Origin: Methylophaga sp.
Lineage (GTDB): Bacteria; Pseudomonadota; Gammaproteobacteria; Nitrosococcales; Methylophagaceae
Reading direction: 5' to 3'
DNA length: 48,481 nt
NCBI RefSeq assembly: GCF_030651745.1
Contig: NZ_JAUSCC010000054.1
Location: forward strand, 1 to 48,481
In this document: in pieces, positions 16,409-24,884 of the stretch
How the letters are laid out: every line of letters starts with the position of its first letter
Numbering within the stretch: position 1 is the first letter of the stretch
Position numbers and translations under genes: made by a program
The notes under the pieces: generated by a model
The model's database searches: none
The model's input: the letters and a program-made list of their open reading frames with translations, nothing else
What the model was told of the DNA's origin: nothing

Positions 16409-16573
16409 TGCCATCAGGAGAATTGCTGCAATCTTTGGGAAAATAAATAGTGTATGGCAAGCAGTGACCATTTTTTATCGAAAACAGCTGCACTTTAATG
16501 ACGCGAAACACAGTAAAACTGCACCAGATAAGTTCGCTTTGAACTCTGGCGGTTTCGCAAACAGGAAACACCA

Positions 16574-18898
16574 ATGTTAGAAATGAAAAATCAGTCATGG
16601 GGTGAAGATTATTTTTTCGATTCCTCCCCCACTACACCGATTCGCCGTCATCGACTGGCAGGCCAGCATGCGATAAAGCTCTCGCTTAACACTGGAGATG
16701 TGCTGGAAATATCCAGTCAAGATAAGCTTCAAAGCTGTGAGCTGATTGTATTGGATTCACAGGGGCGAATTGCTCCTGAGTTACTGGGCTCCCGTACACC
16801 GACAGCCGCGTCAGCTATCCAGCAACAACTTGCTCAAGTTGGGTCGGCTGCAGATAGGTTGCGTCATCAACTGGCAAGCTGGCAACTGGATGCATCACAG
16901 CTTGAACAGGTTTTATCGGTATCCGGGACCGAAGTTGCAAAATTTAACGCTACTGCAGATCTGAGCGTGGTGGTTGCTGCTGCTGGTGCCAAAATGGCTG
17001 TTGATGAACAAAATCCAGTGACCGAAATCGATATTACCATTACCTATGCCGATCCGACACAATGCCCATTGCCAGACCCTTTGGGCCAGATAAAAACCGA
17101 GTTACGTATTCCGCGCGCCTCGGCCCGAACCTATGAAGTCAATAAAGGTGAGTGGATTCAAATCATTGATGTATCTGGTAAACAGTGTTCCGACTTTGTC
17201 GCTTTTGATAAACAGGCTTTAGATCAAGGTATTGAAATCGCCTTGGACGCAACTTCAACCAGAACAGTAATCGGTCTGAGCAATCCGGTTCCCGGTCTGC
17301 ATTCGCGCTTTCTCGGCACTGATCTGTTGTCGATGGTTGAAGTCGTCCAGGATACGGTTGGTCGGCATGATAGTTTTTTGCTGGCCTGCACTCCCAAATA
17401 CTATGATGACAGTGGCTATTTTGGCCATATCAGCTGCACCGAAAACTTTAATCGGGTACTGGCACCATTTGGCATTAAACCCCGTGCCGGTTGGCCAGCC
17501 ATCAATCTGTTTTTTAACACAGCAATTGATGCTTCCGGCGCGGTATTTATGGATGAACCCTGGTCGCGTGCAGGTGATTATGTCTTATTTCGTGCCGATC
17601 GGGATCTGGTTTGCGCCTCATCGGCCTGCCCGGATGATATTGATCCGGCTAATGGCTGGCATCCAACCGATATTCATGTGCGTATTTATGGCGCCGAACA
17701 ACAGTTTCCGCGTGCCATTGCTCACCGAACCAATTCTGAGGAGTTACCTCGCATGACCAAAGCTTCCGGCTTTCATAGCCGAACTTCTGAACTGACTAAA
17801 AAGTTTATCGACTATGCCGGCTATTGGGTCGCTACAGACTATGCTGGCTGGGGTGCCAATGCTGAATATCTGGCTTGTCGTGAACGAGTTGCTGTTCTGG
17901 ATTTATCGGCTTTACGCAAATTTGAAGTCGTTGGTCCTGATGCGGTGGCCTTTTTGCAATATGTATTAACGCAGAATGTGAGCCGCATGGCGATAGGTGA
18001 AATTGCTCATTCGGCGATTTGCCTTGAAACCGGCGGCATGATTGATGATGGCACTATTTTTCGGATGGGTGAACAAGCCTATCGCTGGATTTGCGGGGCG
18101 GAATATACCGGCGTCTGGATGCGGGAAAAAGCCCAGCAAAAAGGTTTTAAAGTCAGTATTCGTAATGCAACTGAACAGCTGGATAACCTCGCCGTTCAGG
18201 GCCCCAAAAGCCGGGCATTATTAAGTGAGATTATCTGGACATCGGACAGCCAACCTAGTGTTGAAAAACTCAAATGGTTTCACTTCACCATTGGCCGTAT
18301 TGGAGGCCCGAGCGGCATTCCGGTGATGATTTCGCGAACCGGTTATACCGGCGAATTAGGCTATGAAGTCTGGTGCCATCCGGATGATTCGCCAGCAGTA
18401 TGGGATGCTATCTGGCAAGCCGGCCAGGCTTATGATATTGCACCTATGGGCTTTGATGCGCTGGATACTTTGCGTATTGAAGCGGGTTTAAGTATGGCTG
18501 AGCATGAATTTACCCATGAAATCACGCCATTTGAAGCCGGTACCGGTTTCAGTGTGCCTCTTAACAGTAAAAAGGAAGACTTTATTGGCCGTGAGGCATT
18601 GGCTCGTCAGGCACCGGAAAGTCGTCATAAACTGGTCGGTATGGTGCTTGAAGGTGGTGATGCGGCGGCTCATGGTGATCAAATTTATAACGGCCGGTTC
18701 CCTGTGGGTGTTGTGACCAGCGCCACATATTCACCGTTAATCGGTAAACAAATTGCCATGATAAGAGTCGCCCCGGATTTCGCTCATATCGGCACCCGAC
18801 TTGAAGTCGGAAAGCTGGATGGCCAGCAGAAGCGTCTTATGGGTGAAGTGGTGAAATTACCGTTTTATGATCCGAAACGCGAAAAGCTGCTTTCTTGA
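16574..18898 (+). CDS. tdm: Trimethylamine N-oxide demethylase (TMAO aldolase)
   Basis: Splits TMAO into dimethylamine and formaldehyde. The 774-residue length and domain order match Tdm: an N-terminal region of unclear role (1-150), a DUF1989 zinc-binding domain (about 160-370), a GcvT-like tetrahydrofolate-binding domain (about 400-680, with SRTGYTGELGYEVW and LDTLRIEAGLSMAEHE) and a GcvT C-terminal barrel. Likely metal or active-site residues include C205 in GKQCSDF, and H285 and C288 in GHISCTENFN. The ATG follows about 296 bases of regulatory spacer. It lies divergently to the kinase-regulator-PAS-tmm-cupin set. The GcvT domain would catch released formaldehyde as methylene-THF, as shown for the family. 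Identity is strong. Confidence 0.94.
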   Translation: MLEMKNQSWGEDYFFDSSPTTPIRRHRLAGQHAIKLSLNTGDVLEISSQDKLQSCELIVLDSQGRIAPELLGSRTPTAASAIQQQLAQVGSAADRLRHQLASWQLDASQLEQVLSVSGTEVAKFNATADLSVVVAAAGAKMAVDEQNPVTEIDITITYADPTQCPLPDPLGQIKTELRIPRASARTYEVNKGEWIQIIDVSGKQCSDFVAFDKQALDQGIEIALDATSTRTVIGLSNPVPGLHSRFLGTDLLSMVEVVQDTVGRHDSFLLACTPKYYDDSGYFGHISCTENFNRVLAPFGIKPRAGWPAINLFFNTAIDASGAVFMDEPWSRAGDYVLFRADRDLVCASSACPDDIDPANGWHPTDIHVRIYGAEQQFPRAIAHRTNSEELPRMTKASGFHSRTSELTKKFIDYAGYWVATDYAGWGANAEYLACRERVAVLDLSALRKFEVVGPDAVAFLQYVLTQNVSRMAIGEIAHSAICLETGGMIDDGTIFRMGEQAYRWICGAEYTGVWMREKAQQKGFKVSIRNATEQLDNLAVQGPKSRALLSEIIWTSDSQPSVEKLKWFHFTIGRIGGPSGIPVMISRTGYTGELGYEVWCHPDDSPAVWDAIWQAGQAYDIAPMGFDALDTLRIEAGLSMAEHEFTHEITPFEAGTGFSVPLNSKKEDFIGREALARQAPESRHKLVGMVLEGGDAAAHGDQIYNGRFPVGVVTSATYSPLIGKQIAMIRVAPDFAHIGTRLEVGKLDGQQKRLMGEVVKLPFYDPKREKLLS

Positions 18899-18925
18899 AT
18901 CAAGATGAGTTTTGGAGACAGTGGT

Positions 18926-19444
18926 TTACTGTGCTGTCTCCAGTTGCAGCAGCCAGCGCTTGAGTAGTTCAGCTAACATTTCACGATCTTGCTGGCTCAC
19001 GCCCTTGAGCAAATCATGCTGTGTGTTGATATGTGCTGGTAATACCGTATCAACCTTCTTTTTTCCTTCAGCAGTCAACATCACCTGTACCGAACGCCGG
19101 TCAGACTGACTGTGTTCGCGACGAATAAAACCTTTGTTTTCCAATCTATCCAGACGGCTTGTCATTGCCCCTGATGACAGCATCATGCTCTGATAGAGCT
19201 CGGAAGGAGTCAGACTATAGGGCTTACCCGAACGTCTTAAGGTAGCCAATACATCAAACTCCCCTTGACGCAAATCCTGTTGATCGTGGCAATGCAGAAT
19301 ATCGTTATCAATATATTTGCCTAGTTTCGCCAATCGTCCCAGAATGGCCATTGGCAATAAATCGGCTTCAATATTTTCACTACGCCACTGCGTAATTATT
19401 GAATCCACGCTATCTGATTGAATGGTTTGTTTTTGCTTAGCCAT
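18926..19444 (-). CDS. MarR family transcriptional regulator
   Basis: A 172-residue regulator with a winged helix-turn-helix: EFDVLATLRRSG, SELYQSMMLSSGAMTSRLDRLENKG, then the wing RREHSQSDRRSVQVMLTAEGKK with the typical D-x-R-S. It is convergent with tdm and divergent from an MFS gene, across a 117-base spacer with two TCTTTACATCA repeats. It probably represses itself and the transporter and is released by a small ligand. A 9-base stem-loop (TGGAGACAG/CTGTCTCCA, 18913-18942) overlaps its 3' end without a T-tract. Confidence 0.9.
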   Translation of the reverse strand: MAKQKQTIQSDSVDSIITQWRSENIEADLLPMAILGRLAKLGKYIDNDILHCHDQQDLRQGEFDVLATLRRSGKPYSLTPSELYQSMMLSSGAMTSRLDRLENKGFIRREHSQSDRRSVQVMLTAEGKKKVDTVLPAHINTQHDLLKGVSQQDREMLAELLKRWLLQLETAQ

Positions 19445-19460
19445 AAATCTATCTCGACAT

Positions 19461-19522
19461 AAAGATTCTTTACATCATACAAAATCAGCTTTAATATGCA
19501 ACTATCTTTACATCAAGATAAA
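19461..19522. promoter_or_regulatory. MarR-type operator candidates between regulator and transporter
   Basis: TCTTTACATCA occurs at 19467-19477 and again at 19505-19515. The first copy overlaps the palindrome AAAGATTCTTT (19461-19471), and the second lies in the dyad TATCTT...AAGATA. Two dyads in a divergent MarR/MFS spacer are typical of auto-repressed pairs. Confidence 0.5.
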
Positions 19523-19561
19523 TAATCATTTTCATGCACTAACGCAAAGGGGCTGTCCTGC

Positions 19562-20770
19562 ATGTCTGCCAGAGAATACGAATACTCCACTCTCGAGAGG
19601 ATCATTTTTGCCGTAGTGATCATGCTGGTTGCCTTCAACTTACGGCCAATTCTTGCATCGGTTGGCCCCTTACTTCCTGCTATTCAGCAAGATATTCCCC
19701 TCAGTTTTAAACTTGCCTCATTGCTGACCACTTTGCCGGTGTTTGCAATGGGGCTGTTTTGTCTGGCGGGTTATAAACTGGCGCAGCGTTTTGGCACGAA
19801 TCAGATCATTATATTTTCGATTGTACTGCTGGCTTTGGCGGCGGGTTTACGACTCTGGTCTTTTAACGCCAGTAGTTTGATTTTGACCGCTTTGTTAGCC
19901 GGTTTAGGTATTGCCTTGATTCAAGCGTTGATGCCTATGGTGATCAAAAATATTTACGGCCCACAGCATCCTAAAATGATGGGGCTTTATATCACCGGCA
20001 TTATGGCGGGTGCGGCATTATCAGCTTCCATTTCACCTTTTATTGAAGCCGAGTACGGCTGGAGAATGGGACTTGGCAGCTGGGGACTGCTTGCTGTACT
20101 GGCCTTGATAGCTTGGCTGATTTATAAACCGGATGGCAGACGTTTTGTTGAGGAAAATAATTCACAAAATATCGCTACTCCAGGTTTGTGGCGTCAACGT
20201 CGCAGCTGGTATCTGGCGATCTTCTTTTCACTGGGTTCCAGCGGTTATGTCTGTGTTTTGGCATGGCTGTCACCTTATGCGATCGAACAAGGCTTCACGG
20301 CAAAACAAGCTGGCCTGATGCTGGGTTTGTTAACCGCAATGGAAGTAGTTGCTGGATTACTGTTCCCCGCCCTGGCTGCTAAAAAAAGTGATAGACGACG
20401 CATTCTGTATATTTTGTGCATTTTGCAAATCATCGGCTTTGGCGGCATGGCATTAAGACCCGATATCAGTCTATGGTTGTGGTCAGCAATCGCCGGACTG
20501 GGAATTGGCGGTATATTCCCGATGGCATTGATTGTGACTATGGATCATCATCCCAACTCAATGATCGCCGGTAAACTGGCCGGTTTTGTGCAAGGTGTTG
20601 CTGCGATGATTGCCGCTATTGCCCCATGGATAGCGGGCTGGATTCGTGATGCATTGGAAAGCTTCAGTGTTGCCTGGATTTTACTCGCCGGTTTAGGCAT
20701 TGTTGGCTTGCTGATGGCCAGTGCTTTTAATCCAAAACACTATCAGAAGCTTTATCCGCAGCACTACTAA
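19562..20770 (+). CDS. MFS transporter, CynX/NimT type
   Basis: A 402-residue major facilitator with twelve hydrophobic segments. The opening VAFNLRPILASVGPLLPAIQ is typical of the CynX/NimT group (cyanate or 2-nitroimidazole transport), and GIMAGAALSASI and GKLAGFVQGVAAMIAAIAP are also characteristic. It is divergent from the MarR gene, so it is likely induced by the MarR ligand as a drug or metabolite exporter. Substrate is unknown; cyanate is not implied. Confidence 0.85.
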   Translation: MSAREYEYSTLERIIFAVVIMLVAFNLRPILASVGPLLPAIQQDIPLSFKLASLLTTLPVFAMGLFCLAGYKLAQRFGTNQIIIFSIVLLALAAGLRLWSFNASSLILTALLAGLGIALIQALMPMVIKNIYGPQHPKMMGLYITGIMAGAALSASISPFIEAEYGWRMGLGSWGLLAVLALIAWLIYKPDGRRFVEENNSQNIATPGLWRQRRSWYLAIFFSLGSSGYVCVLAWLSPYAIEQGFTAKQAGLMLGLLTAMEVVAGLLFPALAAKKSDRRRILYILCILQIIGFGGMALRPDISLWLWSAIAGLGIGGIFPMALIVTMDHHPNSMIAGKLAGFVQGVAAMIAAIAPWIAGWIRDALESFSVAWILLAGLGIVGLLMASAFNPKHYQKLYPQHY

Positions 20771-20918
20771 GACCTGTTTAGTATTCGTACAGCTCCGCTG
20801 GAAACTTTTTTCGTCCAACAAGACGGAAATGAAACAGTTAGCTATTCTTCATAAGTCATTGGCAATGCTGTTGGGGAATGAGCCTCCAGCAGTGGTGACT
20901 ATGAAAGATCAACATACC

Positions 20919-22532
20919 CTAGGGTAATTCCCGGTGTATTTCATGATCTGATTTTGATATAGGATGAATTTCTGCATCAGCCAAATTATAAACCCTGTTG
21001 CGTCCGCGATTTTTGGCCTGATAAAGCGCTTTATCCGCTTGATAAAATAATTCATCCAAATGACTGTTACCGTCCCACTGAGCGACTCCGAGACTGACTG
21101 TTATGTTGATCTCGTGCTCACGATAACGAATGTTCAGTGATTCAATGGCTACGCGAATACGTTCGGCAACAGCATTGCTCGTATCGTAGTCGGCCCCTGA
21201 AAGAAAGATCAAAAACTCTTCGCCCCCCATACGGCCAAATAAATCTCGGGGTCTTATGGCTTGGCTGATAGGTTCAACAATTTCACGCAACACTTTATCA
21301 CCGGCGTCATGCCCCAGATTGTCGTTAACCATTTTGAAATGATCTATATCAATCATGATGGCACTGGCAGTCTGACCATCCAATCGTAAACGTTTTAATT
21401 CACGCGCAACTTCACTAAGAAAATGTCGACGGTTGGCAATGCCGGTCAGCTCATCCGTGGCTGCACTCTTCGCCAGTTGATCATTGGCTTGTTGCAATGC
21501 TTGATTGACTTCCTTTAACGCCAAGGTACGTTCGTTAACACGCTCTTCAAGAAACAAATTCTGTGCTTTTAACGCGTTTTCATGGCGTTTCAGCTCATCG
21601 CGCTGCTCGGCTATTTCCTGAATTAACAACGCTAGTCCAATCGAAACAATGGCGATAATGGCAAGATATTCTTGAGTAAGTAAAACTGCATCTTGCGGCG
21701 AATTCACTATCAGTGGATGGGTACCGCGAAGCAAATGTTCCACAGCAAATACTGTAATTAATGCAACAGTGGACGAGGCCCCGGCAACACCAAGCCGAAT
21801 TGCCGCAACAATACCCAGAAACACCAACCAAATGGGGGTAAAAAACAAATAAGAACTATCATATCTTTCAATGTTAAGGCTTTGATAACCGATGATAATC
21901 ACCACCAGCCAGAGTAATACTGCTTCCAGCAAAAAATGTAATTTAAAGTGTGGAAAACCAGCTTGTTTCCAACGTGCCAATACGACAATCAATGGGGTGA
22001 ATACCAGCATCGCCAGCGCATCGCCAAACCACCATATTTGCCATAGGCTCATATAACTGGTGTCAGTTCTGCCTAATGAAACATATACTGCCCCACCTAA
22101 CATACCAGCGATACAAGCCGACAGAAATGGTCCAAATACTAAAAAATAAGCACCGTCTTTTAAGCGATTGAAATTAAAATTCTGCCCGGTTTTACGTCGA
22201 ATACAAAACGCTGCAAATGCGACTGAACAAATATTGATCAATGCAAAATACACCGCGTACCAAAATGGAAAGGAAGGGGTGGCTGCAATTAATTCGGCAA
22301 TAATGCCTGCTACTGCAATAAAGGGAAGATAACGATGTGAATAAATTAAAAAAGCAGAGAGCAAAATCGCATTAGGCGGCCATAAAATAGCGATTCCTTC
22401 CGGCGTAATGGTTTGGTGAATAGCGATTAAGGCAGCCAAATAATAGGCAATACCAACCAACAGCATTGCTTTAATGATGGGCATATCGAGATATCGCCGA
22501 AGTGGTAAAGCGTATTTAAAACCAGTCATCAT
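20919..22532 (-). CDS. MASE1-GGDEF diguanylate cyclase
   Basis: A 537-residue membrane enzyme. Residues about 15-310 are a MASE1 sensor with eight hydrophobic helices (opening PIIKAMLLVGIAYYLAALIA). A coiled linker (about 320-370) leads to a GGDEF domain at about 375-520. The active site is GGEEF, and the inhibitory RxxD site is present as RPRD five residues before it, so it should make c-di-GMP and be product-inhibited. It has a 251-base upstream spacer with an 18-base motif shared with the DUF1097 gene. The signal is unknown. Confidence 0.92.
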   Translation of the reverse strand: MMTGFKYALPLRRYLDMPIIKAMLLVGIAYYLAALIAIHQTITPEGIAILWPPNAILLSAFLIYSHRYLPFIAVAGIIAELIAATPSFPFWYAVYFALINICSVAFAAFCIRRKTGQNFNFNRLKDGAYFLVFGPFLSACIAGMLGGAVYVSLGRTDTSYMSLWQIWWFGDALAMLVFTPLIVVLARWKQAGFPHFKLHFLLEAVLLWLVVIIIGYQSLNIERYDSSYLFFTPIWLVFLGIVAAIRLGVAGASSTVALITVFAVEHLLRGTHPLIVNSPQDAVLLTQEYLAIIAIVSIGLALLIQEIAEQRDELKRHENALKAQNLFLEERVNERTLALKEVNQALQQANDQLAKSAATDELTGIANRRHFLSEVARELKRLRLDGQTASAIMIDIDHFKMVNDNLGHDAGDKVLREIVEPISQAIRPRDLFGRMGGEEFLIFLSGADYDTSNAVAERIRVAIESLNIRYREHEINITVSLGVAQWDGNSHLDELFYQADKALYQAKNRGRNRVYNLADAEIHPISKSDHEIHRELP

Positions 22533-22783
22533 CAGTCAGACTGATAAGGGTTATAAATTAGAGAACATCAACGATAAGGTCTTTATCGCCAGATAATTCG
22601 CTATAAAAGTCCTATAAATCATTGTTCCCCCCACTTCGTTATAAAGGCACACCACTATATTTTAGAAATGCCTTTTGTATCGTTTATAACAAAAGCGAGA
22701 AAATATTCCCACTAAACCGTGTTTAATAAGTGTTAACGGTAAATGACTATCCTCGGCGCATCGTTATGCTAAGTGTGTTTTTT

Positions 22784-23419
22784 TTAATTCAACCACATAG
22801 AAAACAGCATCGTCACAGCTACCATCAATATGAATATGGCGGCCACTTTATTAAAACGATACTGTTGGTCGACGAGATAAATTTTGGCTGACTTAGCTGC
22901 CAGATAGGCATAGATAACCTTTACCCCGCCAACAGAAAATAATGTCAGCAGATAAATAACTGCAATATCCAACAACTTGAGCTGAGTCAAATCCATCCAT
23001 GCTGGGAAAAACCCCATATAAAACAAAATAGCTTTGTGATCGGCCAATGTCACAGCAACACCCAGCAAAAAGCTGGATTTTAACGATACGGATGTTTCGT
23101 GTGTCAGATGGGCTTGTTGCTGAAGCGCCCCACACCATATCCGCCTTGCCAGCCAGAATAAATACCCGGCAGCCAGCAAACGGATAAGCAACTCCCATTT
23201 ACCTAGCCATGGCAACAATAGTGTCATACCAAACAGGGCAATACTGATAAACAGAATATCTACCAGTAAAATTCCCAAGGCCACTGCAACACCATGTCTG
23301 AAACCATATACTGCAGCTCTTGTCGTCACGATCAGCACGCTGATACTTGGGATAGCGGCCAGTATCGACAGGCTGACAAATAAAGCCACAACCGCTGACA
23401 GCGTTAAATTTAATTCCAT
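22784..23419 (-). CDS. LysE family transporter
   Basis: A 211-residue protein with six hydrophobic segments, of the LysE/RhtB exporter family. The region RAAVYGFRHGVAVALGILLVD near residue 35-55 matches the family's G-x-R-x-G start, and the FLLGVAVTLADHKAILFYMGFFP segment is characteristic. Members export amino acids or related solutes. It is divergent from the SLT lipoprotein gene with a 136-base gap. Substrate is unknown. Confidence 0.88.
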   Translation of the reverse strand: MELNLTLSAVVALFVSLSILAAIPSISVLIVTTRAAVYGFRHGVAVALGILLVDILFISIALFGMTLLLPWLGKWELLIRLLAAGYLFWLARRIWCGALQQQAHLTHETSVSLKSSFLLGVAVTLADHKAILFYMGFFPAWMDLTQLKLLDIAVIYLLTLFSVGGVKVIYAYLAAKSAKIYLVDQQYRFNKVAAIFILMVAVTMLFSMWLN

Positions 23420-23555
23420 TTATAAAAACTTTGCTCAAAGATGGGATAAAAATATTCGCAGTTATCAGCGTTTCTATCAATCTCAACAGGATTAGCTCTG
23501 TTAATCTGCCAGTTAATACGTTTCCATTCTGAGCAAACACCTTTCATTGATAACG

Positions 23556-24248
23556 ATGACCAATTATCCTCAAACCTTAGCTGCTGTCATACTGAGATTA
23601 GGTGCTAATACATTTCGATGTATCTCTGCATTGGGAATAGTATTGTTTATAACCAGCTGTTCGCCGTTAGCCCCCGCGCCGCCGTTAAGTCAGACTAATA
23701 TCTGTCATATTTTTCAACAGCAGCCACGCTGGTATGACTATGCCAAAGCCACAGAGCAAAAATGGGGAACATCTGTTGCCACCCAAATGGCTTTTATCCA
23801 GTTTGAATCCAGCTTTAATAGTCATATCCGACCACCATCAAAAAAAATATTGGGATTTATTCAATGGAACCGACCATCCTCTGCCTATGGATATGCCCAA
23901 GCACAAAATCCGGTGTGGCGCGAATACTTAGCTGATAACGCCAGCCCGCTGGCCAGGCGCACCCATATGAGATATGCGACGGACTTTATTGGTTGGTATA
24001 ACCAGCGTACTCAGCGCATGGTGAATATTAGTCTGGATAACCCAACCCATTTGTATCTGGCTTACCATGAAGGTCAAACCGGCTACCGTCGAGGCAGTTA
24101 TCAGAAGAAACCTCAGGTAATACATACCGCACGTGAAGTGGGTGAGCGTGCTAGGTTATATTCTCTGCAGCTTGCTCAATGTGAACATGAATTCCAATGT
24201 CGGCAGTTTTATCAAATTGGCCCTTTCTGTAAGAAAAGCGCTATTTAG
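23556..24248 (+). CDS. Lipoprotein with lytic transglycosylase (SLT) domain
   Basis: A 230-residue lipoprotein with signal peptide and lipobox ITSC at about residue 35. The mature part resembles a SLT-like muramidase: ATQMAFIQFESSFNSHI carries the catalytic Glu (E-S-S-F), with GFIQWNRPSSAYGYAQAQ and the LYLAYHEGQTGYRRGSY segment as usual in this group. The ATG at 23556 is preferred over a TTG 9 bases upstream. The cell-wall role is inferred. A bidirectional terminator follows. Confidence 0.78.
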   Translation: MTNYPQTLAAVILRLGANTFRCISALGIVLFITSCSPLAPAPPLSQTNICHIFQQQPRWYDYAKATEQKWGTSVATQMAFIQFESSFNSHIRPPSKKILGFIQWNRPSSAYGYAQAQNPVWREYLADNASPLARRTHMRYATDFIGWYNQRTQRMVNISLDNPTHLYLAYHEGQTGYRRGSYQKKPQVIHTAREVGERARLYSLQLAQCEHEFQCRQFYQIGPFCKKSAI

Positions 24249-24262
24249 CGCATTAGGGTCAT

Positions 24263-24290
24263 AAAAAAACCGACTTACGTCGGTTTTTTT
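24263..24290. terminator. Bidirectional intrinsic terminator
   Basis: AAAAAAACCGAC and GTCGGTTTTTTT pair perfectly around the loop TTAC. With A and T runs on both sides it serves both the SLT lipoprotein gene on the plus strand and the glycine-zipper lipoprotein gene on the minus strand. Confidence 0.92.
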
Positions 24291-24312
24291 GATTAACTTT
24301 AATGATTAAAGC

Positions 24313-24762
24313 TTACTGGTTAACCCATTCACCACGTGAGTTACGGCAGGCTGTGCCTTTAACCACGTCACGCTTGCCGTCAATATACACATCCATTTCA
24401 TACTCGCGGCATGGGCCACTTTGTGAATCGTAAGTACGCGTCGGTGTCACTGAATATTGTGCACCAGTATCTGGATTGCTCCAGGAATTAGCACGTCCGG
24501 TCGGGGTATTCTCAAAGGTTTCGTAGGTACGACGTCTATCCAGTTCGTCCATTTCACTACCGATATGGCCACCCACCATGGCACCGAGAATGGTACCGCC
24601 AATGATGGCTGCTGTTCTGCCTTTACCACCGCCAATGTTTGAACCGAGTACACCACCGGCAACACCACCTACCCCGGCACCGACATTTTGTTTACTCATC
24701 TGGCAACCAGATAGTCCAACAGTGACTACCGCTGCGAGGACAATTATAGAAAGGCGTTTCAT
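24313..24762 (-). CDS. Glycine-zipper outer-membrane lipoprotein (17 kDa antigen type)
   Basis: A 149-residue lipoprotein with lipobox LSGC at residues 17-20. Then follows a glycine-zipper hairpin (VGAGVGGVAGGVLGSNIGGG, AAIIGGTILGAMVGGHIGSEMDE), and a soluble part with CREYEMDVYIDGKRDVVKGTACR, which is typical of the Rickettsia 17-kDa surface antigen/SlyB-like family. AAGGAGC precedes the ATG. It is a single gene between the bidirectional terminator and a 122-base gap. An envelope-stability role is inferred from the family. Confidence 0.88.
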   Translation of the reverse strand: MKRLSIIVLAAVVTVGLSGCQMSKQNVGAGVGGVAGGVLGSNIGGGKGRTAAIIGGTILGAMVGGHIGSEMDELDRRRTYETFENTPTGRANSWSNPDTGAQYSVTPTRTYDSQSGPCREYEMDVYIDGKRDVVKGTACRNSRGEWVNQ

Positions 24763-24884
24763 ACGTGCTCCTTGTAATTATTATTTATAAACGAATATGT
24801 CATATGACTGCATTTTAACGGATAAAATTCTGTATTAACGGGATGAACTCCCACCTTTACAAAAAATTTCACTTTTCAAACAGA

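Noticed and set aside
16574..18898. tdm as a sarcosine or dimethylglycine dehydrogenase, or as GcvT
   Set aside because: There is no FAD-binding domain, and the DUF1989 domain precedes the folate domain, which is the TMAO demethylase layout.
18913..18942. A 9-base stem-loop between the converging tdm and MarR genes, considered as a terminator
   Set aside because: No T-tract follows on either strand, so it is not called as an intrinsic terminator.
20915..20926. A perfect 12-base palindrome TACCCTAGGGTA
   Set aside because: It resembles the tmm upstream site, but it lies across the 3' end of the GGDEF gene with no promoter nearby, so chance is likely.
20829..20927. A 32-codon frame on the plus strand after the MFS gene
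   Set aside because: It overlaps the end of the GGDEF gene on the other strand, its ribosome site is too close to the ATG, and it resembles no known protein.
22572..22588. CGATAA/TTATCG dyad upstream of the MASE1-GGDEF gene
   Set aside because: The arms are only six A/T-rich bases, too little to claim an operator or hairpin.
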